This document shows, one piece after another, positions 1-8,035 of a DNA stretch of 46,993 nt. The DNA is taken from assembly GCF_023145695.1 (NCBI RefSeq), contig NZ_JAJHVV010000019.1, positions 1 through 46,993 on the forward strand, read 5' to 3'. Within the stretch, counting starts at the first letter, position 1; each line of letters opens with the position of its first letter. The notes below the pieces were generated by a model. The model was given only the letters and a program-made list of their open reading frames with translations. It made no database searches and was not told the DNA's origin. The stretch comes from Vibrio amylolyticus (GTDB taxonomy: Bacteria > Pseudomonadota > Gammaproteobacteria > Enterobacterales > Vibrionaceae). Both the position numbers and the translations under genes were made by a program.

Positions 1-345
1 TACTTATCAAACTCGCATTAGTTGGCGCTTATATAGAAAGGAAATTTATAAGATTTCTTATGAAAGCACTACTATCTTGCTTCTAAGTCGTAGTGAATAA
101 GTCTTGATGAGGCTTCTAGAGCACTTTATAGGGGATATATTTCAGATGCACTAGAGTCATTCTACGTAGACTGTTGATACATTTTTTGCAACATAGAGGT
201 GCAAGCAGACGATTTATTATTAGATCTGGCCTATTTGTTGGGTGTTGTTGCGGATTTACTGAATAGGTTCAATTGGGTCTAAAGTAAATAGAGTGCTTAG
301 ACTTTATTGGCAGCTCTTTCGTTTGCCTTATCTGACAGGAATTAG
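1..345. other. Gene-free left edge
   Basis: I see no convincing gene on either strand. Short open stretches, such as a 27-codon one at 199-282 starting with GTG, lack a ribosome binding site and any recognisable motif. The region lies downstream of the hem operon, so it may hold the spacer to the next gene outside the window. Confidence 0.5.
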
Positions 346-346
346 A

Positions 347-378
347 AATAAAAAAAGACCAGCATTATAAGCTGGCCT
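347..378 (-). terminator. Rho-independent terminator of the hemCDXY operon
   Basis: Read on the minus strand, a GGCCAGC/GCTGGTC stem with an AT-rich loop is followed by a run of T. It lies about 20 bases after the hemY stop codon, where the end of the hem transcript is expected. Confidence 0.8.
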
Positions 379-399
379 ATTAAGATTAAAAGCGACGAC

Positions 400-1581
400 T
401 TAGATTTGATGCACGAGTTTCAACGCTTTTTTCGAAACTTCATGAGCAGCCTTAGAGAGATCTTGTTTTTCTAAGGCATCTGCTAAATAAGCATAATCTG
501 AAACACTTGAGCGAATAGATAACGCTTTTTCTAGGTGCTCTTGTGCCTCTTTCCATTGGCTTTCTCTCAGATAAAACTGAGCTAGAGCACTATGAGCAGC
601 AGCATTGCCATCATCCTTCGTTAATGTTTTCTTTAATAGCTCGGTTGGCGGGTGACTGTCTGAAAGATTGATCTCTGGAAGTAGCGAATAGAGTTCAGGA
701 TCTGGATTTTTCTTCAGAGCCTCTTTTAGTACCGTATAGGCTTGGTTATCTGCTTTACGGGAAATGAGCTGTCTTATGAAGCAACTAATAAGATGAGTCT
801 CTAATTTTATCTTCTTAGGCAGTTTATCCCAATGATCTATAAGTCCCTCACTGCCTTTCTGCTCAGCAACATCACTTAATAATCCGCATTGGGCTTTTTG
901 TAAAATAGCTTCTTGCTCTTTTACATCGATAAGTTTTTGTTTCGCTAGCTTAGGGATGATCTCCAATAGCGGTTGCCATAACTTTAGCTCTAGGTAGACT
1001 GTTTTTAACAAGTTTAGCAAAATAGAGTTTGCTGGATAATCATTCTTTAAGTTAGATAATGTATCAAAAGCGAGTTCATATTCAGCTTCACGAACCTGCT
1101 GTTTTGCTTTGGTCAACTCTACCGCAAGGTGTGCGTTCTCTTGTTCGCTTGCTTTACTTAAGTAATGGTCACGCTTCTTTTTATCGCCCATGCCTTGAGC
1201 GGCTTCAGAAGCGACTAAGTAACAGAGTAGAGGCATGTCATGATGATTAGCCCATCGAGTTACTTTTTTTTCTGCAACCTTCCAGTCCCCCTCTAATAAC
1301 TTGATGATACCTTCATTAGTATAGCGGCGAGAGCGTTTCAACTTTCGAACGCTAAACCAATTCCAAGTGGTTGAACTGGTGCGGAGTGCCTTTTTAATTA
1401 AAAACTCAAGGGAAAACAACGCTGCTAATGTGACGATGATGAATATAATCAATGTAGTCACACTCATTTCAATGGTTTTATTAGCCACTGAAATTAGTAC
1501 GTAACCTTGTTGTCCTGCAAATTGTGTCCCTGCAAAGAGTCCAAGTCCGAGAATGACAAAGAGAAAAATCGATCTAAACAT
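400..1581 (-). CDS. hemY: HemY, heme-biosynthesis-associated TPR membrane protein
   Basis: This is the last gene of the hemCDXY operon. The 393-residue protein has two N-terminal hydrophobic segments (about 2-20 and 38-60), then a basic stretch (KLKRSRRY near 80) and a helical body with TPR-like repeats; the clearest repeat is near the C terminus (AHSALAQFYLRESQWKEAQEHLEKA is its region). The length matches E. coli HemY. The family sits in the inner membrane and is linked to porphyrin metabolism, but its exact role is unsettled. Its start overlaps the hemX stop by one base, suggesting translational coupling. It is not the protoporphyrinogen oxidase that is also called HemY in Gram-positive bacteria. 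Confidence 0.93.
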   Translation of the reverse strand: MFRSIFLFVILGLGLFAGTQFAGQQGYVLISVANKTIEMSVTTLIIFIIVTLAALFSLEFLIKKALRTSSTTWNWFSVRKLKRSRRYTNEGIIKLLEGDWKVAEKKVTRWANHHDMPLLCYLVASEAAQGMGDKKKRDHYLSKASEQENAHLAVELTKAKQQVREAEYELAFDTLSNLKNDYPANSILLNLLKTVYLELKLWQPLLEIIPKLAKQKLIDVKEQEAILQKAQCGLLSDVAEQKGSEGLIDHWDKLPKKIKLETHLISCFIRQLISRKADNQAYTVLKEALKKNPDPELYSLLPEINLSDSHPPTELLKKTLTKDDGNAAAHSALAQFYLRESQWKEAQEHLEKALSIRSSVSDYAYLADALEKQDLSKAAHEVSKKALKLVHQI

Positions 1582-2840
1582 TACTTATCCTCCGTCACAA
1601 GCGTCGTAACCTCACGACGTAAACGTTCGGTTATTACATCAGATAAAATATTCTGTGTTTCCAGCTTTACTGGATATTTAACTTGAATGTTCTGTTTGCC
1701 TAAAAATTCAATAGACGCAGTGAACTCTTTTACACTGTTTTCTTCTGCATTGAAAAATGAGCTAGACCATTGATGGGCGGTTGTTAAAGCTGTGCTATAG
1801 ATTTCTTGTTGTTCAACGTATGTTGCCTTAATCGCCGTTTCTAACTTAGCTTTAACGTTCTCGCGTAAATAGAAATCTTGTTTCGGTGAAAGTAGCGGGA
1901 TAACGTTGCCATCACGAGTGCGGTACGTAATGAAGTTCTCGGAAAAATCTTTAAGAGAGGTTATTAGGTTTTGCTGCCAATCATAGACATCGTTAGTGAC
2001 CACTTGCTTTTCTTGTACTTGAGCTTCTGGAAGGATTGCATTCGCCAGTGGCAAAGTATCAACTTGCTGCTGTAGTGAGGTAAGGCGCAAGATCAGTCCA
2101 TCTCGGTCAATAATAGGCACGGACTTTAAATGGGTGATGTCATTAGCCATAGCCTTACGCAGAGGAACTAAGCTTGGGTCGTTAAGAGAAGCGATACGTT
2201 GGTCGGCGCTCTCCATTAATTTTGTCGCACTCACGACATCTTGCTCCAAAAATAGCTTTCTTCCCGCCAATTTCACCAAGTAGTCTGCTTCAGCGAGTAG
2301 CCAATCATTAGGTCTTCGGCCTTTTACATCTGCGATAGCGAGCTGCAAGCTTTCAATACTTTTATGCTGTTGATTAAGAACCACTTCACTGCGATTAACA
2401 ATTTTAGAGGTTTGATTAATCGTCTCTTCTTGAATGGACTCTATCCGTTCAATGAGGTCGGATTGAGACTGTTTTAACTCACTTTTTAACGCTTCTATCT
2501 GTGATAAATGGTCTTGATTTTGCTGCTGAATTTTAAAAGTGAGTGCGCCACCAACAAGTAGCGAGATGATAATGGCAGCAATGCTTAGTTTACGTGATTT
2601 CTTTGCTGGTGCTTGGGTCGTCGCTGGCTTCTTACTATTCGTTGATTCGTCTACTTTCTTTTCTATATTCGTGGGAGTTTCTTTTTTATCAGCTTTAGAG
2701 TCTTTGGCTTTATCTGATTTTTCATTGGATGCTTTATCAGAGCTCTTCACATCAGAGCCATCAGTTACCACAGCCCCTGTTTTGCTTGGCTTCTGTTTGT
2801 TCTCAGGTTCAATATGCTCATTATTGTTTTTACTTGTCAT
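1581..2840 (-). CDS. hemX: HemX, membrane protein of the hem operon
   Basis: The 419-residue protein has a long Lys/Ser/Asp-rich cytoplasmic head (1-83), one transmembrane helix (about 85-103), a coiled-coil-like stretch (about 105-165) and a soluble domain. This is the HemX family layout. Many databases name the family uroporphyrinogen-III C-methyltransferase, but no SAM-binding methyltransferase motif is visible here, so that name should not be read as an activity. Its start codon lies inside the 3' end of hemD, overlapping by 11 bases, and it abuts hemY, so it is an integral member of the operon. Confidence 0.92.
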   Translation of the reverse strand: MTSKNNNEHIEPENKQKPSKTGAVVTDGSDVKSSDKASNEKSDKAKDSKADKKETPTNIEKKVDESTNSKKPATTQAPAKKSRKLSIAAIIISLLVGGALTFKIQQQNQDHLSQIEALKSELKQSQSDLIERIESIQEETINQTSKIVNRSEVVLNQQHKSIESLQLAIADVKGRRPNDWLLAEADYLVKLAGRKLFLEQDVVSATKLMESADQRIASLNDPSLVPLRKAMANDITHLKSVPIIDRDGLILRLTSLQQQVDTLPLANAILPEAQVQEKQVVTNDVYDWQQNLITSLKDFSENFITYRTRDGNVIPLLSPKQDFYLRENVKAKLETAIKATYVEQQEIYSTALTTAHQWSSSFFNAEENSVKEFTASIEFLGKQNIQVKYPVKLETQNILSDVITERLRREVTTLVTEDK

Positions 2841-3585
2841 TGCTTATAGTCCTGTTTTTAAGCTGGAGAGCAGCCACTAATTGGTGGTTTGAAGCGCTAC
2901 CGGTATTAATGACTGAGTGAAATCCTAGTTGTTTTGCTTCGTTAGCGATTCGTTCACTCGGTACAAAAAGGTGTAAGTCCAGTAACCATGAGTGAGATGG
3001 TTCAGTTACCTGAGAAGTGAAAAAGTGGAGCTGTCCACTACTAGTAATAACTAGTGAGTCGATGCCTTTTTGCTGCCATTTAGTCACTTGCTGGGCAGAT
3101 GAGAAAGCAAGGTAATGTCGTTGATAGACTTCTCGATATTCAACGAGTGCATTACGCTCCACTAAGGTGTCATAAATCAGTTCACGCCCACCATTACCCC
3201 GCAAAATAACAATACGTTTGTCATCAACAGATTGAAGGACACTAAGCTTTAGAAGGTGTTCACTGTCTCCAATCTCTGGGTAGTGTACTTTTTGTTGAGT
3301 ATATTTGCTTAAATTGTGTGCGGTTTTTTGACCGACAGCAATATAGGTCGGATGAGCTGGCCAATTTAATGCGTTATTAGAGAGTGATTGATCAGTCATA
3401 TCAGCAGCGTGTTGGCTTACAACAATCACAATGTCGAAATCATTTAGGTGGCGAGTGAGGTCATCAAGGTTTGGAGCGGGGGTAATAGTAATAAGTGGAT
3501 GGTGGAGAGAATCAATCCCCACCTCCAATAGTTTTTGGCAAAGCTGAAGCCCTTGTGAACCAGGGCGAGTTACCAATACTGTCAT
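2830..3585 (-). CDS. hemD: Uroporphyrinogen-III synthase HemD
   Basis: The enzyme closes and isomerises hydroxymethylbilane into uroporphyrinogen III, the branch point to heme, siroheme and cobalamin. The 251-residue protein begins with the typical MTVLVTRPGSQG edge and has the alternating strand/helix pattern of the two-lobed HemD fold, including a VITSSGQ segment near 178. Sequence conservation in this family is low, so position counts: it lies three bases after hemC and overlaps hemX. The product of hemC is unstable, which fits tight coupling of the two genes. Confidence 0.92.
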   Translation of the reverse strand: MTVLVTRPGSQGLQLCQKLLEVGIDSLHHPLITITPAPNLDDLTRHLNDFDIVIVVSQHAADMTDQSLSNNALNWPAHPTYIAVGQKTAHNLSKYTQQKVHYPEIGDSEHLLKLSVLQSVDDKRIVILRGNGGRELIYDTLVERNALVEYREVYQRHYLAFSSAQQVTKWQQKGIDSLVITSSGQLHFFTSQVTEPSHSWLLDLHLFVPSERIANEAKQLGFHSVINTGSASNHQLVAALQLKNRTISNDK

Positions 3586-3588
3586 AAA

Positions 3589-4527
3589 TTATTCGTGCTC
3601 AGCGTACAACTTAGAAAGAATCTCTTTAGCGCCATCATCGAGTAGTTGATTAGCTAGTGTAACACCAAGCGCTTCAGCTTCTTTTCTTGGGCCCCGAATC
3701 TCGCCGCGAACCATTTTAGATCCATCTGGCTCACCGACTAACGCTCTTAGCCAAATTTCATCACCTTCAAGTAAAGAATAGCTACCAATAGGAACCTGAC
3801 AACCACCTTCTAAAGTTAAGTTCATCGCACGCTCACACAGTACACGATCTGCAGTGTCTGCGTGATTAAGTGGTTCAAGCAGCTTAATTAGACGTTCATC
3901 ATCTAGGCGACATTCAATTCCTACTGCACCTTGGCCTACAGCTGGAAGAGACTGTTCTGGCTCAATGAAGCTACGAATGCGATCTTCAAGTTCTAAACGC
4001 TTTAGACCAGCAGCCGCTAAAACGATGGCATCGTAGTCTCCAGCATCAAGCTTTCCTAAGCGAGTACCTACATTACCACGCAACTCTTTGATGATTAGAT
4101 CTGGGCGAGCTTCAAGTAGTTGACATTGACGACGTAGGCTACAAGTACCAACAACAGCGCCTTGTGGCAGCTCATCGATATTTTGATAGTGATGTGAGAC
4201 AAACGCATCGCGCGGATCTTCACGCTCACAGATAGTGACAAGCCCTAGGCCGTCTGGAAAATCGACAGGAACATCTTTCATTGAGTGAACCGCTAGATCT
4301 GCACGATCTTCAAGCATCGCAACTTCTAGTTCTTTAACGAAAAGCCCTTTACCGCCTACCTTTGCTAAAGGAGTGTCTAAAATGATGTCTCCTTTGGTGA
4401 CCATAGTCACGAGTTCTACCTCTAAACCAGGGTGAGCGTTTTGAAGGGCATCTCTAACAAAGTAAGCTTGCCAGAGAGCAAGGGGGCTTTTGCGTGTAGC
4501 AATACGAATAGGGGCGGTCTGACTCAT
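3589..4527 (-). CDS. hemC: Porphobilinogen deaminase (hydroxymethylbilane synthase)
   Basis: The enzyme joins four porphobilinogen molecules into hydroxymethylbilane in the cytoplasm. The 312-residue length is usual. Visible hallmarks are the N-terminal IRIATRKSPLALWQ motif, the catalytic aspartate in HSMKD (Asp85, equal to Asp84 in E. coli), the arginine-rich substrate region (TCSLRRQCQ near 128-136), and GGCQVPIGSY, whose Cys243 carries the dipyrromethane cofactor. It is the first gene of hemCDXY and is divergent from cyaA across 346 bases, the same arrangement as in E. coli. Confidence 0.98.
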   Translation of the reverse strand: MSQTAPIRIATRKSPLALWQAYFVRDALQNAHPGLEVELVTMVTKGDIILDTPLAKVGGKGLFVKELEVAMLEDRADLAVHSMKDVPVDFPDGLGLVTICEREDPRDAFVSHHYQNIDELPQGAVVGTCSLRRQCQLLEARPDLIIKELRGNVGTRLGKLDAGDYDAIVLAAAGLKRLELEDRIRSFIEPEQSLPAVGQGAVGIECRLDDERLIKLLEPLNHADTADRVLCERAMNLTLEGGCQVPIGSYSLLEGDEIWLRALVGEPDGSKMVRGEIRGPRKEAEALGVTLANQLLDDGAKEILSKLYAEHE

Positions 4528-4770
4528 GTCTTTCTCAACTGATTGAAGTTTTGCATTTATCCTACCATCCCCAAAGTGAAACTCTTACTACTAGATCGCA
4601 TGGTTTTAATATTGGCGGTGGGATAGCATAAATAGGTCAAAATTGTGTGATCTGGTTCTCGTTTGTAGCTTGAGCTATTATTAGAAATGCGAGTTAACTA
4701 CGACACTATGTAAAAAATAAATACCGATGATGATGGTAAAGGGCTTTAAGGGTCATGACATGTTCATTTC

Positions 4771-4799
4771 TTTACCAAATCGAATAAAAGTGTTAGATT
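4771..4799 (+). promoter_or_regulatory. Candidate cyaA promoter
   Basis: TTTACC at 4771-4776 and TAGATT at 4794-4799 are separated by 17 bases, each matching four of six sigma-70 consensus positions. Transcription would start about 65 bases before the cyaA start codon. The strength of the match is modest, so the overlap with the CRP-like site is the main support. Confidence 0.45.
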
Positions 4800-4809
4800 G
4801 ATCACGTTT
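4788..4809 (+). promoter_or_regulatory. CRP-like site overlapping the cyaA -10 element
   Basis: TGTTA (4791-4795), six bases, then TCACG (4802-4806) matches TGTGA-N6-TCACA at eight of ten core positions, flanked by A-rich and T-rich ends as in the CRP consensus. It covers the proposed -10 of cyaA. In E. coli, cAMP-CRP represses cyaA from a site overlapping the promoter, so the same feedback is inferred here. Confidence 0.55.
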
Positions 4810-4873
4810 CGGTGTTGTGTTTTGCTCGAAAGATGAACGAAATACAAAATTATAATTCAATCAAGGAATTACC

Positions 4874-7402
4874 TTGCAGGCTTACACACAGACTTTAATC
4901 CAACGATTAGATAGCTTAAACCAGCAACGCACCGAGCGTGCGCTGGCGCTAATGGATCTGCAAGGTCAGCGTGTATTCAATCTCATTCCACTGCTTTTTC
5001 ACTTCAACCATCCCATCATTCCAGGCTATAAAGATTGCAATATTCCTTATGGTATTAACGGCTTTGAGGCGAACTCGATACAGCGCAGCTATATTGAAGA
5101 TACTGAAAAAACGATCAATCAAACTCTAGAGACTTCAGATACTCCTGCCATTCTTGGTTTGTATACCATGGGTAGCACTTCTTCTATTGGTCAGAGTACC
5201 TCAAGTGATCTAGATATTTGGGTGTGCGTTTCGCCAGAGATGAGCACCGAAGATAGAGAGAATCTTACTGGAAAGTGTTTAGGTATCACTGAGTGGGCAA
5301 AAACTCAGGGGATTGAAGCTAACTTCTTCTTGATGGATGAGACACGTTTTAAAAGCAATTATTCTGAAGAGATGACTGGTGATAACTGTGGCTCTTCTCA
5401 ACACCTATTACTTCTAGACGAATTTTATCGCTCAGCAGTTCGATTGGCAGGGCAGCGCTTATTGTGGCAGATCGTGCCGCCAGAAATGGAAGAGTGTTAC
5501 GAAGATTACATTAAAGATCTCTGCAATAAAGATGAGATCAACTGCGATGAATGGATTGATTTTGGTAAGCTAAACCGAATTCCTGCTGAAGAATATTTTG
5601 GTTCCAACTTGTGGCAGCTTTATAAAAGTATTGATTCACCCTACAAGTCTGTATTGAAAGCCATTTTGCTTGAGGCTTATTCTTGGGAATACCCAAATAC
5701 GCAATTATTGAGCCTTGATACAAAACGTCGCTTCTTTGCTCATGAGCCTGACCTGTATGGTATGGATGCCTACTACCTAATGTTAGAGAAAGTGACTCGC
5801 TACCTCGAACGTATCGGTGATGAAGCTCGGCTCGATTTAGTGAGACGCTGTTTTTACTTAAAAACGCACGAAAAACTTTCTCGTGAGCCTGGTGCTGGTT
5901 CAGTGGCTTGGCGCCGTGAAGCGTTGACGGAGATGACTCAGAGCTGGAATTGGGACACCTCGGTCATTTCTGAGCTTGATGATCGTCGTCATTGGAAGGT
6001 TGAGCAAGTTAAGGTCGTGCATCATGCGTTACTTGACGCCTTAATGCTTAGCTATCGAAACTTAATTCAGTTTGCTCGAAAAAATGATATTACCTCAGCA
6101 ATCAGCCCGCAAGATATTAGTATTCTCGCACGTAAGTTGTATGCCGCCTTTGAAATACTACCAGGTAAAGTCACGCTCCTGAATCCACAGATTTCTCCTG
6201 ATTTACATGAATCAGATCTGACATTTATAGAAGTTCAAGGCAGCCGCTCAAATTTACCGGGTTGGTATTTGTACAAGCAACCATTGATTCCCCATCGCAT
6301 TATTGGTCAGCCTAGCCTAGAGCACCATGAGTATCTAAGTAAGCTAGTAGCATGGGCGTTCTTTAATGGCATGATTACAGAATCGACACGCTTACACTCT
6401 GTCGTGCGCAGAGCACAGCTTGATATCGATAAGTTTTACCAAATGGTGAGTGATTTACGTAATACGTTCTCTTTGCGTAAACGTCGCCCAAGCATGCAAG
6501 CATTGGCTAGCCCATGTGAGATTAGCCAGCTCGCTATGTTTATCAACTTTGAGCGTGACCCTACGGCTGATATCAATACCAAGAGTACGCGTATTGATAT
6601 GAAAGACATCGATATCTTTAGCTTTGGTGAGCAGCAGCAAAGTTTAGTTGGAAGTGTTGATTTAGTTTATCGAAATTCTTGGCATGAAGTTCGAACTCTG
6701 CACTTCCAAGGTGAGACGGCAATTTTAGATGCATTGAAAACCGTATTAGGAAAAATGCACCAAGATGCGATACCACCAGAATCTGTGGATGTTTTTTGTT
6801 ATGCAAAAAACTTTCGTGGTGTGATTCGAAATACCGTGTACCAATTACTTGCTGAGTGTATCGAGTTACGATTGAAGCCGATTGAGCAAGAAAAGCGTCG
6901 TCGCTTTAAAGCCATGCGTATTGGTCAGCAAATGTATGGACTGTTTTTTGAACGACGAGGTGTGTCAGTTCAAAAACTCGAAAATTCCATCGACTTCTAT
7001 CGCAGCATTTCAACCAATAAACTTAATGGTTCACCTCTGCTCATGCTTGATAAAGAGCAGGACCTTGAACTGCCAGAGGTTATTGACGGCTTTGCAAGTG
7101 AAGGTTTAGTTCAGTTTTTCTTTGAAGACACTGCCAACGGCTTCAATATTTATGTATTGGACGAAAGCAATCAAAGTGAAGTTTATCATCAGTTCAGTGG
7201 CGAAAAAGATGAGATGATAGCGAGTGTCAACAGCTTCTACACTTCTGCTAAGGATGAAAATGTGGTGCCTTCAAACAGGATTAACTTTAATCTTCCACAA
7301 TATTACCAAGTGGTGCATCCAGAAGAGGGCGAGAGCTATGTTGTGCCATATCGTAATGACAACACAACGTATTCCAAGCCATCGCGAGCAGTAAACGCCT
7401 AA
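4874..7402 (+). CDS. cyaA: Class I adenylate cyclase CyaA
   Basis: The enzyme makes cAMP from ATP and feeds the CRP regulon. The 842-residue protein has the N-terminal catalytic domain with the nucleotidyltransferase signature GSTSSIGQSTSSDLD (about 100-114; Asp112 and Asp114 are likely metal ligands). The long C-terminal half corresponds to the regulatory domain that in enterobacteria responds to the glucose PTS. Similarity to E. coli CyaA is visible over its whole length, for example in LWQLYKSIDSPYK, ARKLYAAFE and LPGKVTL. The start is TTG, as in E. coli cyaA, where a weak UUG start limits synthesis. A GGAA-type ribosome site lies just upstream. Confidence 0.98.
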   Translation: MQAYTQTLIQRLDSLNQQRTERALALMDLQGQRVFNLIPLLFHFNHPIIPGYKDCNIPYGINGFEANSIQRSYIEDTEKTINQTLETSDTPAILGLYTMGSTSSIGQSTSSDLDIWVCVSPEMSTEDRENLTGKCLGITEWAKTQGIEANFFLMDETRFKSNYSEEMTGDNCGSSQHLLLLDEFYRSAVRLAGQRLLWQIVPPEMEECYEDYIKDLCNKDEINCDEWIDFGKLNRIPAEEYFGSNLWQLYKSIDSPYKSVLKAILLEAYSWEYPNTQLLSLDTKRRFFAHEPDLYGMDAYYLMLEKVTRYLERIGDEARLDLVRRCFYLKTHEKLSREPGAGSVAWRREALTEMTQSWNWDTSVISELDDRRHWKVEQVKVVHHALLDALMLSYRNLIQFARKNDITSAISPQDISILARKLYAAFEILPGKVTLLNPQISPDLHESDLTFIEVQGSRSNLPGWYLYKQPLIPHRIIGQPSLEHHEYLSKLVAWAFFNGMITESTRLHSVVRRAQLDIDKFYQMVSDLRNTFSLRKRRPSMQALASPCEISQLAMFINFERDPTADINTKSTRIDMKDIDIFSFGEQQQSLVGSVDLVYRNSWHEVRTLHFQGETAILDALKTVLGKMHQDAIPPESVDVFCYAKNFRGVIRNTVYQLLAECIELRLKPIEQEKRRRFKAMRIGQQMYGLFFERRGVSVQKLENSIDFYRSISTNKLNGSPLLMLDKEQDLELPEVIDGFASEGLVQFFFEDTANGFNIYVLDESNQSEVYHQFSGEKDEMIASVNSFYTSAKDENVVPSNRINFNLPQYYQVVHPEEGESYVVPYRNDNTTYSKPSRAVNA

Positions 7403-7416
7403 GATTATGTGAATAT

Positions 7417-7448
7417 AAAAAAGAGTACCTTTAAGGTACTCTTTTTTT
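7417..7448. terminator. Bidirectional terminator between cyaA and cyaY
   Basis: AGAGTACC pairs with GGTACTCT (7422-7429 and 7435-7442), flanked by A-rich sequence on the left and seven T on the right. It can end both the plus-strand cyaA and the convergent minus-strand cyaY transcripts. Confidence 0.85.
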
Positions 7449-7478
7449 GATCATGAAGCAAAAAATCTAGAGTAAAGG

Positions 7479-7793
7479 CTACGGCCACTCGATGGCTTCA
7501 CCAGCGTGCTTTTCACACTCTTGCTTAACCATTGAAAAGAACTCTTGCCCAGTTTTAGAGCATATCCATTGGTCATCGATGTGTTTAAAGTGAAAGCCGC
7601 CCGATTTTGACGCTAACCAAATCTCATGCATAGGCTCTTGGCGGTTAATAATGATCTGGCTTCGGTCATCAAACTCAAGAGTTAGCACATTGCCTGAGCT
7701 TTCAAAATCAATATCTGCACCTGACTCATCTATCGCATCTTCAATGCATTGCATTTGTAAATCGACGATCTGATGAAATTCCGTATCGTTCAT
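7479..7793 (-). CDS. cyaY: CyaY, bacterial frataxin
   Basis: CyaY is an iron-binding frataxin homologue that modulates iron-sulfur cluster assembly by binding the IscS desulfurase. The 104-residue length is standard. The acidic first helix (EDAIDESGADIDFES region), which in the family binds iron and IscS, and the beta-sheet signatures VLTLEFDD, IIINRQEPMHEIWLAS and GGFHF are all present. As in E. coli, it sits convergent to cyaA and divergent from lptM. Confidence 0.97.
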   Translation of the reverse strand: MNDTEFHQIVDLQMQCIEDAIDESGADIDFESSGNVLTLEFDDRSQIIINRQEPMHEIWLASKSGGFHFKHIDDQWICSKTGQEFFSMVKQECEKHAGEAIEWP

Positions 7794-7806
7794 CTCTTCT
7801 ATCCTA

Positions 7807-7834
7807 TTGCTTTTCTTGATTGTGGTGCGATTAT
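7807..7834 (+). promoter_or_regulatory. Candidate promoter of the lptM-lysA-dapF run
   Basis: TTGCTT (7807-7812), a 16-base spacer and GATTAT (7829-7834) preceded by TGC give a weak sigma-70 promoter with an extended -10. It would start transcription about 30 bases before lptM. Confidence 0.4.
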
Positions 7835-7868
7835 AGGGGGCATTGAATCAATAATCACGAGATGCAAA

Positions 7869-7985
7869 ATGAAAAAATCGATTGTAGCACTATTTATGCT
7901 TTCTATTTTTACACTTGCAGGCTGTGGGCAGACTGGCGGTCTTTACATGCCAGAAGAAGCAGCACAGAATGAACAAGCTCAATAA
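7869..7985 (+). CDS. lptM: Small lipoprotein LptM (YifL family)
   Basis: This is a 38-residue precursor with a signal peptide (MKKSIVALFMLSIF) and lipobox LAGC, giving a lipid-modified Cys19 and a tiny mature peptide with CGQTGGLYMPEE. That G-LY-P pattern is the hallmark of LptM, formerly YifL, which in E. coli helps LptD form its native disulfides during assembly of the LPS translocon. ATG at 7869 is chosen because translation from it gives exactly a lipoprotein signal; an in-frame GTG-type start further upstream would bury it. The position before dapF matches E. coli, with lysA inserted between. Confidence 0.88.
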   Translation: MKKSIVALFMLSIFTLAGCGQTGGLYMPEEAAQNEQAQ

Positions 7986-8035
7986 CCAATAAAGATTATA
8001 GAAAAAGATCAGTCAAACTTAGTAAGGAAAACACT

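Larger units (their letters stand above)
4528..4873. other. Divergent hemC-cyaA intergenic region
   Basis: This 346-base spacer must hold the promoters of both the hem operon and cyaA. On the plus strand I can place a cyaA promoter with an overlapping CRP-like site (separate entries). A second, weaker CRP-like half site (TGTGA at 4646-4650) lies nearer hemC. I could not pin a convincing -10/-35 pair for hemC. Confidence 0.5.

Noticed and set aside
199..282. 27-codon frame from GTG at the left edge
   Set aside because: No ribosome site, no motif and no supporting transcription signals; chance frames of this size are common.
2539..2880. 113-codon plus-strand frame opposite hemX
   Set aside because: Antisense of the hemX membrane helix and Lys/Ser-rich head, with biased composition and no ribosome site.
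4643..4664. Second CRP-like site near hemC
   Set aside because: One half site is perfect but the other matches only three of five positions, too weak to list as a site.
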